DNA of 41,063 nucleotides from a virus: the IMG/VR virus record IMGVR_UViG_3300003323_000141, positions 1 through 41,063 of that record, one strand, 5' to 3'. Of the stretch, positions 8,835-16,278 are shown in pieces. The notes beneath the pieces are model-generated. The model was not told the origin of the DNA, did not search any database, and worked only from the letters and a program-made list of their open reading frames with translations. Both the position numbers and the translations under genes were made by a program. Position 1 is the stretch's first letter. Each line of letters opens with the position of its first letter.

Positions 8835-8865
8835 AGCGGCGCTGCTCCAAAAGGGCAGCGCCGCT
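8835..8865 (+). terminator. Hairpin after the head genes (possible attenuator)
   Basis: Perfect 11-bp stem AGCGGCGCTGC (8835-8845) with GCAGCGCCGCT (8855-8865) and a 9-base loop, followed by AACATTTT. The T run is short and belongs to palindrome copy 3. It is likely a partial terminator lowering expression of tail genes relative to capsid genes. Confidence 0.6.
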
Positions 8866-8871
8866 AACATT

Positions 8872-8887
8872 TTCCCGCCAGCGGGAA
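8872..8887. repeat. Dispersed palindrome, copy 3
   Basis: Perfect core with full arms (8870-8889). It is intergenic, starting 4 bases after the 8835-8865 hairpin and ending 2 bases before the ATG at 8892, so a protein bound here could block translation-start DNA or the ribosome site region. Confidence 0.95.
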
Positions 8888-8891
8888 AATT

Positions 8892-9239
8892 ATGATTGAT
8901 GTATCTGCGATGTCGCGACACGGACAGGCTGCGATTAACGCTCTTCCTGTTACGGTTAAATTCGAGGGAGGGGAAACCTGCCGCGCATCATTGTTACAGA
9001 ATAGGACAGGAGTCCAGGGAACGGATGGGGGTATCATTTGGGGGATTGGAGGAGAGTTACTAATTTCGAAAGCGGAGATGGCGGCAAATGGAATTGCAAT
9101 AATGCCTAGAGCGGAGGATGTGATACAGGTTAAGCAGTCGGATAACTCGTTTCTTGCCTATAGGGTAGAGACAGTCATGGGCGACGATCATCCTAACGCA
9201 ACAGAGATTCAGGTGGCGCTAGGCGCGCCTAATAAGTAA
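8892..9239 (+). CDS. Putative head-tail joining protein
   Basis: 115 residues. Position after the capsid block and before a tail-terminator-like gene matches head-tail joining proteins of the gpFII type. The protein is beta-rich, with VTVKFEGGETCRASLL at the start and a terminal domain ending in a TEIQVALG-like strand, consistent with a small beta-barrel connector. No specific motif is decisive. Copy 3 of the dispersed palindrome ends 2 bases before its ATG and there is no normal ribosome site. Confidence 0.55.
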   Translation: MIDVSAMSRHGQAAINALPVTVKFEGGETCRASLLQNRTGVQGTDGGIIWGIGGELLISKAEMAANGIAIMPRAEDVIQVKQSDNSFLAYRVETVMGDDHPNATEIQVALGAPNK

Positions 9240-9241
9240 CT

Positions 9242-9688
9242 ATGTCAAACGCACTTGAGAGAAACGCAGCAAACGCTGTTATATCTGTGCTAAGTACAGA
9301 CGGAACGCTAGCGGCTATCCCTCCTAGGGAGTGGAATAGCGAGGAAGGCGCAGCGTTTCCTAGGTTATCGGTGAAGTGTACGCAACAAGAGGAAATGGTA
9401 TTCCTGCACGGTCTGTATAGAGTAGATTGCGAAGTAAAAATGGTTACTCGCGTAACTGACGACATGTCGGATCTATGGATGCAGAAGGCGCGGGCGCTTA
9501 CGACTGATATTGCTGCAAACACTATTTACGGATTACCTGGAGGAGCGGAGGTCTTAATTAGCGATGATCATTTCCAATGCTTAGCGCTTGAGCCCAGGCC
9601 AGCGAGTAATTCAACAGATGCGGATAAGCGTACGCAAATCTTGCATTTTTCTTTGGTAGGATTCGACAAGGATAGATTTACGGCTTAA
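9242..9688 (+). CDS. Putative tail terminator/completion protein
   Basis: 148 residues, starting 2 bases after the preceding stop. The pattern resembles tail terminator proteins of the gpU type: an N-terminal helix with repeated alanines, a central beta segment (RLSVKCTQQEEM, then YRVDCEVKMVTRV) and the common ending HFSLVGFDKDRF. Tail terminators cap the tail tube and join it to the head. Position supports the call; sequence evidence is moderate. Confidence 0.6.
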   Translation: MSNALERNAANAVISVLSTDGTLAAIPPREWNSEEGAAFPRLSVKCTQQEEMVFLHGLYRVDCEVKMVTRVTDDMSDLWMQKARALTTDIAANTIYGLPGGAEVLISDDHFQCLALEPRPASNSTDADKRTQILHFSLVGFDKDRFTA

Positions 9689-9717
9689 ATAGATTTGCAG
9701 CATAACTAGCACAAAAC

Positions 9718-9903
9718 ATGAAAGATAAATGTCCAAAGTGTAATGGCGAAGGAGTCATTGACTCAGTAGCTGGAAAGCCGTGGAGCGAGGCAGACAGGAT
9801 CAAGGTGCGGAGCGGAGAATTGCAGCCTGAAACCTGTCCGGAGTGCAAAAGGACAGGGAAGGTTGAAAAGGCGGAGCCTGCTAAACAGGAGGTATCTAAC
9901 TAA
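9718..9903 (+). CDS. Small DnaJ-type zinc-finger protein
   Basis: 61 residues with two CxxC motifs spaced like the DnaJ cysteine-rich domain: CPKCNGEG near residue 4 and CPECKRTG near residue 40. The CxxCxGxG form is clear in both. It probably binds zinc and may help fold a tail or head protein. It stops directly before the ATG of the next gene (TAAATG), so the two are coupled. The ribosome site for the following gene (CAGGAGG) lies inside this gene. Confidence 0.7.
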   Translation: MKDKCPKCNGEGVIDSVAGKPWSEADRIKVRSGELQPETCPECKRTGKVEKAEPAKQEVSN

Positions 9904-10299
9904 ATGCCTGCTTCACCTATCCTGCAAAACCTATCAGGACTTACGTTTCTAATGCCTGCGGAAACCGGCATTATTAAGCGTAACTTCGGTAGAAATACTG
10001 AGCGGGAATTCATTTGGGTCTATGATTCCTCGCAGGGTTTCGATATTGGATTTGTTGCGCACAATCCTGCCGCGACATATAACCTAGGAGGGTTCCTGTC
10101 CGGAGATACTGGAGTGGCTGCGGCGGCTCCGGGAATCGCGTTAACTATCGCTGATACCGATTTCGGCAATGGCGTAGGAACGGATGGAACGGATAACGGA
10201 ACGGTCTGGACGCTAACGACAGCGCTTCAGCACGGGGAAAAGAATCTAAGGGAATTTTCCGTGACAGCGAGGCAAGCGCCTGGAGTAACGGCGGCTTAA
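9904..10299 (+). CDS. Putative tail tube or other structural protein
   Basis: 131 residues with no recognised motif. It is glycine- and threonine-rich, has low charge and ends in a beta-rich region (TVWTLTTALQ, then FSVTARQAPG). Its place, before the chaperone gene pair that carries the frameshift, is where siphophages encode the major tail tube protein, but it is short for that and another gene intervenes. A cargo or minor tail role is equally possible. Confidence 0.5.
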   Translation: MPASPILQNLSGLTFLMPAETGIIKRNFGRNTEREFIWVYDSSQGFDIGFVAHNPAATYNLGGFLSGDTGVAAAAPGIALTIADTDFGNGVGTDGTDNGTVWTLTTALQHGEKNLREFSVTARQAPGVTAA

Positions 10300-10333
10300 A
10301 CGAATTGCGACATAATATAACATCCTGCCAATC

Positions 10334-11038
10334 ATGAGTGAAGAGACAGAAGCTAGGTACGGGACGCGCAACACGAAGCTAGCGGCAGCGCTTTTGGTGT
10401 TAGGGTTTAGCTTGAGAAAGCAGCCTTTTACCAGCGCTATGAACACGTCCGATCCAGGACGAGGATATATTACTACGATATGGTTTCAGCCGGTGGCGAA
10501 GATAGGGGATGAGGACAAGAAGTTTCCAAACGGTACTGCCGCAATTGCGATTGCTGCGGACTGGATGAGCCCGAAGCCTTCCAGGGATTATGTGTTATGG
10601 ATGCGGAAGGCATTAGAGACTAGGGACTATCTAATAAAGCAGGTAATCAGGGCGAAGCAGACGCCGTCGCAAAAAATCGACAGTTCTTGGATAAGCACAG
10701 ACGTTTTGAAGATTGCGGCGGCTATTATTCCTGGTGGTTACGCGCTCCAGGGGTACAGGGACAGGCGTTTCTATTTCGAGCAAAGAGCGCAAGCCGCTAT
10801 TAACGAGTATCACGCAGAGGTAAAGCCTTTGGAGCGTGCAACGCAGATACAATGGGGAAAACTGGCGATTCTACAGCAGGATTTGCTAGTGATGGAAATT
10901 AAAGGGCCGAAAAATCACAAGCAAATCATCGTTGAAAACGGGCCGACACAGCTAGTTATGGGCGCGCAATGTCCGGAGGAGGTCAGACGCGCACACTTAT
11001 ACCGTATGCACAACCTGCCGCAACGGAGGATCAAGTAG
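10334..11038 (+). CDS. Unknown protein in tail operon
   Basis: 234 residues. Not recognised. The N-terminus NTKLAAALLVLGFSL resembles the opening of small phage domains of the DUF5659 type, but similarity is low and only over 20 residues. The centre has a short hydrophobic stretch (IAAAIIPGGYAL) and the C-terminus is basic. It lies between the putative tail tube gene and the chaperone and could be a tail-assembly factor. A start at 10334 is preceded by no clear ribosome site. Confidence 0.55.
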   Translation: MSEETEARYGTRNTKLAAALLVLGFSLRKQPFTSAMNTSDPGRGYITTIWFQPVAKIGDEDKKFPNGTAAIAIAADWMSPKPSRDYVLWMRKALETRDYLIKQVIRAKQTPSQKIDSSWISTDVLKIAAAIIPGGYALQGYRDRRFYFEQRAQAAINEYHAEVKPLERATQIQWGKLAILQQDLLVMEIKGPKNHKQIIVENGPTQLVMGAQCPEEVRRAHLYRMHNLPQRRIK

Positions 11039-11039
11039 T

Positions 11040-11543
11040 ATGGAGTACGAAGTTGATCCTACGGACACAGCGGTTCCGAATCAGAACAATAACGAAGGAG
11101 AGGAGCAAAAGGAGTGGAGGGGAAATAGGCTGGCACCGTTCGGACAGGCTGCGAGGATGATATGGCTTAACCTAATCGAGAATTCGGACGGGTGGGTGTT
11201 TTCAAGCGTCTGCCTGCTTTGGGTGCTTATTGAGATACAAGCAGCGTTTGAAGCGGCGCTAAAGAGGGGTAATGGAGATTTGGAAACGGCGTTCTTTCTG
11301 GCCAAGTCGCACGTACTGACAAAGGTTTCGCAGAAGCAGCACGCCAGGGCTAGCGTGCTGAAAATGATGGAACAAGCCGGACACGAAAAGGCGGTTCTGT
11401 CGGAAGCGTGCGATATTGTACATAAGATCTTAGACGAAGTTGATAAGACAGAAGAAGAGAGCGATCCAGGAACGAAGGGAGCGGATAGCGTGGGAAAATC
11501 GAGGTCTTCGGAATCTCCGAAGAAATCTCGTCGCAAGAGTTAG
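11040..11543 (+). CDS. Tail assembly chaperone, short (G-type) product
   Basis: 167 residues in the normal frame, ending in a basic serine/lysine-rich tail. It occupies the position of lambda gpG, upstream of the tape measure gene. The chaperone coats the tape measure protein during tail assembly. Helical segment at residues 40-110 and an acidic/basic tail fit. The slippery heptamer GGGAAAA lies 45 bases before its stop and allows a longer product (next feature). No primary sequence family is recognised; the call depends on location and the frameshift signal. Confidence 0.75.
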   Translation: MEYEVDPTDTAVPNQNNNEGEEQKEWRGNRLAPFGQAARMIWLNLIENSDGWVFSSVCLLWVLIEIQAAFEAALKRGNGDLETAFFLAKSHVLTKVSQKQHARASVLKMMEQAGHEKAVLSEACDIVHKILDEVDKTEEESDPGTKGADSVGKSRSSESPKKSRRKS

Positions 11544-11740
11544 TTACAATTCTGATAGCGGAAAAAACCGGATGGGGAGATAACTACATAAATTACGGGC
11601 TTCCGCTAACTAGGCTGAATAAAATTAAGCGTGTAATAGCCTTTTTGAGCGGAAAGAATTACACGCTTAAGGGGAAAATAGCAGCGATGAGCAAGCGCAT
11701 TCGTGATATGATAGCGGATGCCGAACGTAGCGAACATTGA
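11040..11740 (+). CDS. Tail assembly chaperone, frameshift fusion (GT-type)
   Basis: Product of a -1 slip at GGGAAAA (11492-11498). The first 153 codons are read in the normal frame, then reading continues from 11498 for 80 more codons to the TGA at 11738-11740, giving about 233 residues. The -1 frame extension (beginning IEVFGISEEISS and ending in AERSEH) has coding character: it is fully open across 243 bases, has a GDNYINYG segment and a helical C-terminus. It also fills what would otherwise be a 174-base gap. Its stop overlaps the next gene (ATG 11718). In lambda the G/GT ratio is set by the same device. Confidence 0.8.
11492..11530 (+). promoter_or_regulatory. Programmed -1 frameshift signal
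   Basis: The heptamer GGGAAAA is in the correct X-XXY-YYZ register (zero-frame codons GTG GGA AAA). Six bases downstream, 11505-11512 TCTTCGGA pairs perfectly with 11516-11523 TCCGAAGA around a 3-base loop, and CGAG (11500-11503) can pair with CTCG (11527-11530) beyond an internal loop. Spacing and stem are those expected of a stimulatory hairpin. Confidence 0.85.
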
Positions 11741-12485
11741 CGCGGGTGTTAGCGCCCTGGAAGCATTCGACAAGAAATTCCGGGAGTACATGACACTTAA
11801 CCCCAGGGAGTTAGAGGAACTCCTTAGGAAGCAGGCTAAGGAGTTAGCAGAGAATTGCTTCCTGCTAACTCCTAGGGCCGAAAAGGCGGTAATAGCGGCA
11901 AAGCTGGAAAGCTTAGGCCCTCAGTTTAAGCGTGCTCCGCAAGGGTTTGCGCGTAAGTTTGCCGCTAAAGATCAGTCCGTGAAAGATGCGGTTACTAAGA
12001 TACGGCGACAAGAGAGGCGGAAGGCGTTCAAGGCTCTGGGTGTAATACGCAGGCCAAACGAAAGCATGAGGGCGGCTCATAATAGGGCCGCGATGAACAT
12101 GCCGGAGACATACGCGAAGTTTGTAGCAACGGCCAAGCTTACTCTTGAGGAAGAGAGGAAAGCTGCGCTTTTGTACAGGAGCCGTGCAATAGGTGCGTTG
12201 GCATCTAGTTGGCTTGCTGCGATGAAGGCGCTTGGGAGTAAAATGGCGGCATCGCAGCATGACAGGAACCAAAGTAGACCGTTATCTAGCGTACAGGTGA
12301 GCAGTGGAGCGCATAGTAATCCGTTCATTCACATACTGAACGAAGCTAACGGAATGGTTAAGATCGCGCAGCAATCCGGGTTTGTAAGCGCTGCTCTAAT
12401 CGCTACAATTAAAAACATGCAGACCTATATAGACCGGAAAAAAAGAGAATTTGCTACCGTGTTTAATCCGACCGGAGCGCCGTAA
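11718..12485 (+). CDS. Unknown protein between chaperone and tape measure
   Basis: 255 residues, starting inside the frameshifted extension of the chaperone. Basic and helical in the first 150 residues, with a central alanine-rich hydrophobic helix (IGALASSWLAAMKALG) and a more polar C-terminus. Not recognised. A tape-measure chaperone or a minor tail protein that precedes tape measure assembly would fit the location. ATG at 11718 lacks a good ribosome site and is probably translated by coupling with the frameshifted frame. Confidence 0.6.
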   Translation: MPNVANIDAGVSALEAFDKKFREYMTLNPRELEELLRKQAKELAENCFLLTPRAEKAVIAAKLESLGPQFKRAPQGFARKFAAKDQSVKDAVTKIRRQERRKAFKALGVIRRPNESMRAAHNRAAMNMPETYAKFVATAKLTLEEERKAALLYRSRAIGALASSWLAAMKALGSKMAASQHDRNQSRPLSSVQVSSGAHSNPFIHILNEANGMVKIAQQSGFVSAALIATIKNMQTYIDRKKREFATVFNPTGAP

Positions 12486-12488
12486 AAG

Positions 12489-12504
12489 TTCCCGCCAGCG
12501 GTAA
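12489..12504. repeat. Dispersed palindrome, copy 4
   Basis: TTCCCGCCAGCGGTAA with the same G-to-T variant in the right arm as copy 1. It lies between genes, 4 bases after the stop at 12485 and 12 bases before the ATG of the tape measure gene (12517). Confidence 0.92.
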
Positions 12505-12516
12505 ATTTCAAATCAT

Positions 12517-14544
12517 ATGGCAACACAAGAAGAAGTTTTAAAGCTCACGCTAGCGGGAGATTCCTCTAGTTATGAGGCGTCGATTAATAGGGCAAATGTC
12601 GCGAACGGGAACCTGCTTAATGGGCAGAAGAAGGTCAGGAAGGCGCTTGTTGGATTCGCGCAGGACTTCAGCAACGCAGGGAGCGCTTCGGATATTTTCA
12701 CAAGCGCTATTACACGCGCATCCGCTGCGTTTAAGGTAGGGTTCGCTAGCTTTGCTGCTGTAGGCGTAGGACAGGCTCTTGCGACAGGGATAAAGCACGC
12801 GGCAGAAGAAACGGACAAGCTCAGCGAGGCTTTAGAAGAGGTAGGCAGCTTTGATATGCGGGACGAATCAAAGACCGTTTCGCAACTAACGGAAGAGATC
12901 AAGAAGACAACTAAGGCATTCTCGGATCTACAGGAGGCAGAAAAGAAGATAGGGTTATTCCAGAAGACGCTAACTTACTTCAAAACCGGGGAAAACTTCG
13001 GCGAGCAGGAAAGGCTTAACAAGAAGGCAGAGGATGAATTAACGGACGAAATACGGCATAAGACAGAGGCTTTAGTTGATCTTGAGAGGCAGAGGACATA
13101 TGCCGCGCAGCTAACGGCGCAAGGATACGATGAGCAGGCAGAGAAGCTAAATAAGCAAATCCAGCGCGCGCAAGAACTGCATAAAGTGGAGAAGGATGAA
13201 GGCTTCCTAGCTGCTCAAGCTGTTAAGGAGAGGTTTGCGGCTGAAGATGCAGCAGAGCAGCGGAAAAAGCAGTTTCAAGATTTAGAGCTTGAGCGGAACA
13301 AAGCTATTTTGTCAGCGGAGCGAATCGGAGCGGACGTAGAGATCGAAAAAGCAAAAGCTGTTGTTGCATACAGGGAAAAGGTCCTGGAGCTAACTAATGA
13401 TCCACGGCAAAGACAGGCGGCGGCGTATGAACTTGATGCAGCGTATCAGGCGCTTGATACGGCAAAGAAGCGGAAAGAGGTTGAGCGCGAAATTGCGGAT
13501 TTGCGAATCGAATCGGCAAAAGTTATTGGAGATGAAGATAGAAAGCGATGGGTGGAGTTACAGAGGGAGGGCAAACGGCTTCAGGACTTAGTTGATTCAA
13601 CGACCGGAGATGCATTGCCGGGGCTGCAAGCTCAACTAGCAGAAAACATGCAGGCGCAATTAGCTGCGCTAAACGAGATGCAAGCGAATGTGTTTGGCAG
13701 GATGCGCAATGAAGTCGTGTCGAATCAGGGGAACGGTCCGGAGGCTGAAATTGCAGCGCAGCAGGAATTACTAAACCTTAAGAAGCAGGAATACGCAGTT
13801 GATTCGAAGACAGAAGACTTTGACTCGAATAAGTTGTCCTCGCTACAAGCGGAAATCGCTACCGGAGAAAGGAGCCTATCGCAAAAGAAAGCTGAATATG
13901 AAATCAAGCAACTTGAGATCAGGCTAGAGGCGGAAACGAATGCGATAAACGAAACGAATCTTTCGAGCGAGGCTAAGAAGTATAAGATTCTACAGGAGCA
14001 GATAAATACCCTGGAGACGGAGGCGGAGATACAGCGCGACCTAAATAGTGAAGTAGCGGAAGAATATCGGCTACGCGCGGAGAATCTTCGGAACGAACAG
14101 CGCCTAATGGATCAGCAGCTTAACTACGGAAAGAGCACGCTGGAAATCGACCGGCGCTTACGGCAGGAGCGAACAGATGCAAGAAAGAGGGATGAATTCG
14201 ATGCTAAGCGCAAATCAACAGAGGGGCTGATTAATGTGCATAGAGATATGGGCGGGGCAATAATTAGCGGCACGAATCCAGTAACCGGAGAGAAGGAGCA
14301 AAGGCACCCTGCTGATCCGTTAGATCCGAATAACCGCAGGCCGCATATCAACACCAAGCCGCATCTACAGGACGACTTTGATAAGCAGCGGAAGGAATTC
14401 GAAAAGAAATTCAAGCCGCACAACCCTGATGACGACTGGAATCCAGTAGATCAGGCCAAGGCTAAGCCTATGAGCGAAAACGAGAAAATCGTAGCGGCGA
14501 TCGTGGACTTGAAAACAAGCCTAATTTCAGCACTTATTAAGTAA
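12517..14544 (+). CDS. Tape measure protein
   Basis: 675 residues, by far the longest coiled-coil protein in the window, located after the chaperone genes as expected. Residues about 60-110 are hydrophobic and glycine/alanine-rich (AFKVGFASFAAVGVGQAL), a typical tape measure N-terminal segment, followed by roughly 450 residues of K/E/Q-rich coiled coil. The C-terminus ends with SLISALIK. If the usual rule of about 0.15 nm per residue applies, the tail would be about 100 nm long. The gene sits 12 bases after palindrome copy 4. Confidence 0.8.
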   Translation: MATQEEVLKLTLAGDSSSYEASINRANVANGNLLNGQKKVRKALVGFAQDFSNAGSASDIFTSAITRASAAFKVGFASFAAVGVGQALATGIKHAAEETDKLSEALEEVGSFDMRDESKTVSQLTEEIKKTTKAFSDLQEAEKKIGLFQKTLTYFKTGENFGEQERLNKKAEDELTDEIRHKTEALVDLERQRTYAAQLTAQGYDEQAEKLNKQIQRAQELHKVEKDEGFLAAQAVKERFAAEDAAEQRKKQFQDLELERNKAILSAERIGADVEIEKAKAVVAYREKVLELTNDPRQRQAAAYELDAAYQALDTAKKRKEVEREIADLRIESAKVIGDEDRKRWVELQREGKRLQDLVDSTTGDALPGLQAQLAENMQAQLAALNEMQANVFGRMRNEVVSNQGNGPEAEIAAQQELLNLKKQEYAVDSKTEDFDSNKLSSLQAEIATGERSLSQKKAEYEIKQLEIRLEAETNAINETNLSSEAKKYKILQEQINTLETEAEIQRDLNSEVAEEYRLRAENLRNEQRLMDQQLNYGKSTLEIDRRLRQERTDARKRDEFDAKRKSTEGLINVHRDMGGAIISGTNPVTGEKEQRHPADPLDPNNRRPHINTKPHLQDDFDKQRKEFEKKFKPHNPDDDWNPVDQAKAKPMSENEKIVAAIVDLKTSLISALIK

Positions 14545-14547
14545 GCT

Positions 14548-15333
14548 ATGTCTGAACTAGATCCTATCGTGCAAGGGATGATAAGAGGTAGGCTAACTCC
14601 CATTCCTGGCAGTACAGTTACGAACAATAAGTACGGAGTTGATTCGCTAGTTAGGAGGTACTTCGGATTTACGGATGAGATATACAAGCTTCTACCAAAG
14701 AAGGGGATTACTCGCGATGCGTACATAAAGACGATGCTATGCGACAGTTACAAAGTAACTGAAGGGAAAGGGCTTACGTCTGAGGCGGAAGTTACTTACA
14801 TAGGGTTAGTAGACGACAAGTTGCCGCCTGTAAATGTAACTGGAGGATGGAGCGAGCAGACAGTTCAGCTAAGCACAACGACACGCTACGGGACTTTTAA
14901 TCAAGGTCCGATTGTAGTTGGCTATCCTGAGGTCGGAACCGCTGGCGACGGACTGCCTACTAAAATGCTAGTCGGCGTGAACTACAACCCTGTTACAGAC
15001 GACACTGGAGAGGCTTCGATTATCTATCATTCTCCAGAGAGCACATTTGTGTATCTGACTAAGAAGAAGCCAACGGCTCCGAAATACTTCGATACGCTCC
15101 AAGTTGGAACGGCGGATTTCAGCATCAAGGAAGTAAGACCAAACACAATATCAGGACGCATAGTCTATGCTATGGTTATCAGAACAGTTAGGTTTGATGT
15201 CGTGCGAGCGGGGCTATACTGGCAGATAACGGAGACTACGCGCGGAACGCTGACTAGCGCAAAGGTACTAAGTGGATTTGCGGGAGCGCTTGGATTTGCT
15301 CAGAAGAGATTGCCTGTATTTGGAACGCGATAA
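14548..15333 (+). CDS. Putative distal tail or baseplate protein
   Basis: 261 residues immediately downstream of the tape measure gene (3-base gap), the position of lambda gpM/gpL or a distal tail protein. Predominantly beta-type sequence: many T/V/Y-rich strands (TYIGLVDDK, then GWSEQTVQLSTTTRYG) and no long helices. No named family is recognised. The start has the sequence AAGTAAGCTATG without a strong ribosome site. Confidence 0.6.
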   Translation: MSELDPIVQGMIRGRLTPIPGSTVTNNKYGVDSLVRRYFGFTDEIYKLLPKKGITRDAYIKTMLCDSYKVTEGKGLTSEAEVTYIGLVDDKLPPVNVTGGWSEQTVQLSTTTRYGTFNQGPIVVGYPEVGTAGDGLPTKMLVGVNYNPVTDDTGEASIIYHSPESTFVYLTKKKPTAPKYFDTLQVGTADFSIKEVRPNTISGRIVYAMVIRTVRFDVVRAGLYWQITETTRGTLTSAKVLSGFAGALGFAQKRLPVFGTR

Positions 15334-15334
15334 T

Positions 15335-15541
15335 ATGGACGGGAATTTAGATGCTCCAATTGATGACGTGACGGACGGAACGCATTCAGCTAGAGCGAAA
15401 ATCAATAACGCCTTTGAAGTTATTAGGGCTCTTAGGGCGAAAGCGAAGGGAACGGAAAACGACACGCTGACCGCCAGGAAGGTACTTGTTATGATAGATG
15501 GCTTTCCTACCTGGGCTATGGTTCCGATGACTATTGTATGA
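15335..15541 (+). CDS. Small unknown tail-region protein
   Basis: 68 residues, starting at ATG 15335 (context ATAATATG) two bases after the preceding stop. It is followed by an ATGA overlap with the next gene, so it is translated in a chain with its neighbours. Helical central segment ARAKINNAFEVIRALRAK, hydrophobic end. Not recognised. Confidence 0.6.
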   Translation: MDGNLDAPIDDVTDGTHSARAKINNAFEVIRALRAKAKGTENDTLTARKVLVMIDGFPTWAMVPMTIV

Positions 15542-16233
15542 GGTTTATCGCGTTGCAGTTTATCAACCCTGTAAATGAAGTAACCGGGGATTTTCCGCCG
15601 TTTCCGCTGCAAGCGTTAGGCGAGATGTCGGCTTTTGAATTAGCTTTTTGGACGTGCAGGGTGAGAGATTACCGTGTCGCGGGAGCAGTTTCATGCGGAG
15701 GGCAAACAGCGAGCGTAGATTTCATCATATCAGGAGACACGGAGGAGCTAAGTAAATGGCAAACTGGTAATGTGTTTGACGGATTCGGAGGCAGCGGGCC
15801 TGTAGCCACTCCTCCGGGGTGTGACGCGGAATTTGCGACATTATTTATACCTGGACAGTTCGCGCATGCTTCAGGGCAGGACTCGGATGAAGGGTGGAGT
15901 ATTTGCGCAGCGTGTTTCCTGGATGTCTCTACATACGACGCAATGGGCACTGAGGTTGCTGGGAATACGTTGATTCAGCATAATTTCGGCAGTCAGACGC
16001 TTAGCGCATTTGTGTTAAAGATGACCGGATTCGACGCGCTTACAGGAAGTAGCTATGAGAGGGTTATACAGTTATTCGAAGAGGTTGATCCAGGCGGGAC
16101 TATAAACAGACCGGTAACAGGGATTGTTACTATCACGCCTAACTCATTCTTTACGTTTGCGGATGAGTTTGGGAATCCGAAGTACGATGCAGCAACGGGC
16201 GCGTTAATGCCTGGAATTGGCTTACGCGGGTAA
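15538..16233 (+). CDS. Unknown tail-region protein
   Basis: 231 residues. Rich in beta-type and glycine segments, with pairs of cysteines (WTCRVRDYR, SCGG, PGCDAE, ICAACF) that could hold disulphides or metal, unusual for a cytoplasmic virion part. Located between a tape-measure-proximal block and large adhesin-like proteins, so it could be a baseplate component. Family not recognised. It begins with an ATGA overlap on the previous gene. Confidence 0.6.
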   Translation: MRFIALQFINPVNEVTGDFPPFPLQALGEMSAFELAFWTCRVRDYRVAGAVSCGGQTASVDFIISGDTEELSKWQTGNVFDGFGGSGPVATPPGCDAEFATLFIPGQFAHASGQDSDEGWSICAACFLDVSTYDAMGTEVAGNTLIQHNFGSQTLSAFVLKMTGFDALTGSSYERVIQLFEEVDPGGTINRPVTGIVTITPNSFFTFADEFGNPKYDAATGALMPGIGLRG

Positions 16234-16235
16234 AC

Positions 16236-16251
16236 TTCCCGCTGGCGGGAA
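16236..16251. repeat. Dispersed palindrome, copy 5 (inverted centre)
   Basis: TTCCCGCTGGCGGGAA, perfect core with the central TG instead of CA. It lies between genes, beginning 3 bases after the stop at 16233 and ending 27 bases before the ATG at 16279. Confidence 0.93.
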
Positions 16252-16278
16252 AAGTTTAGTTAGGTACACTGAATAGCT

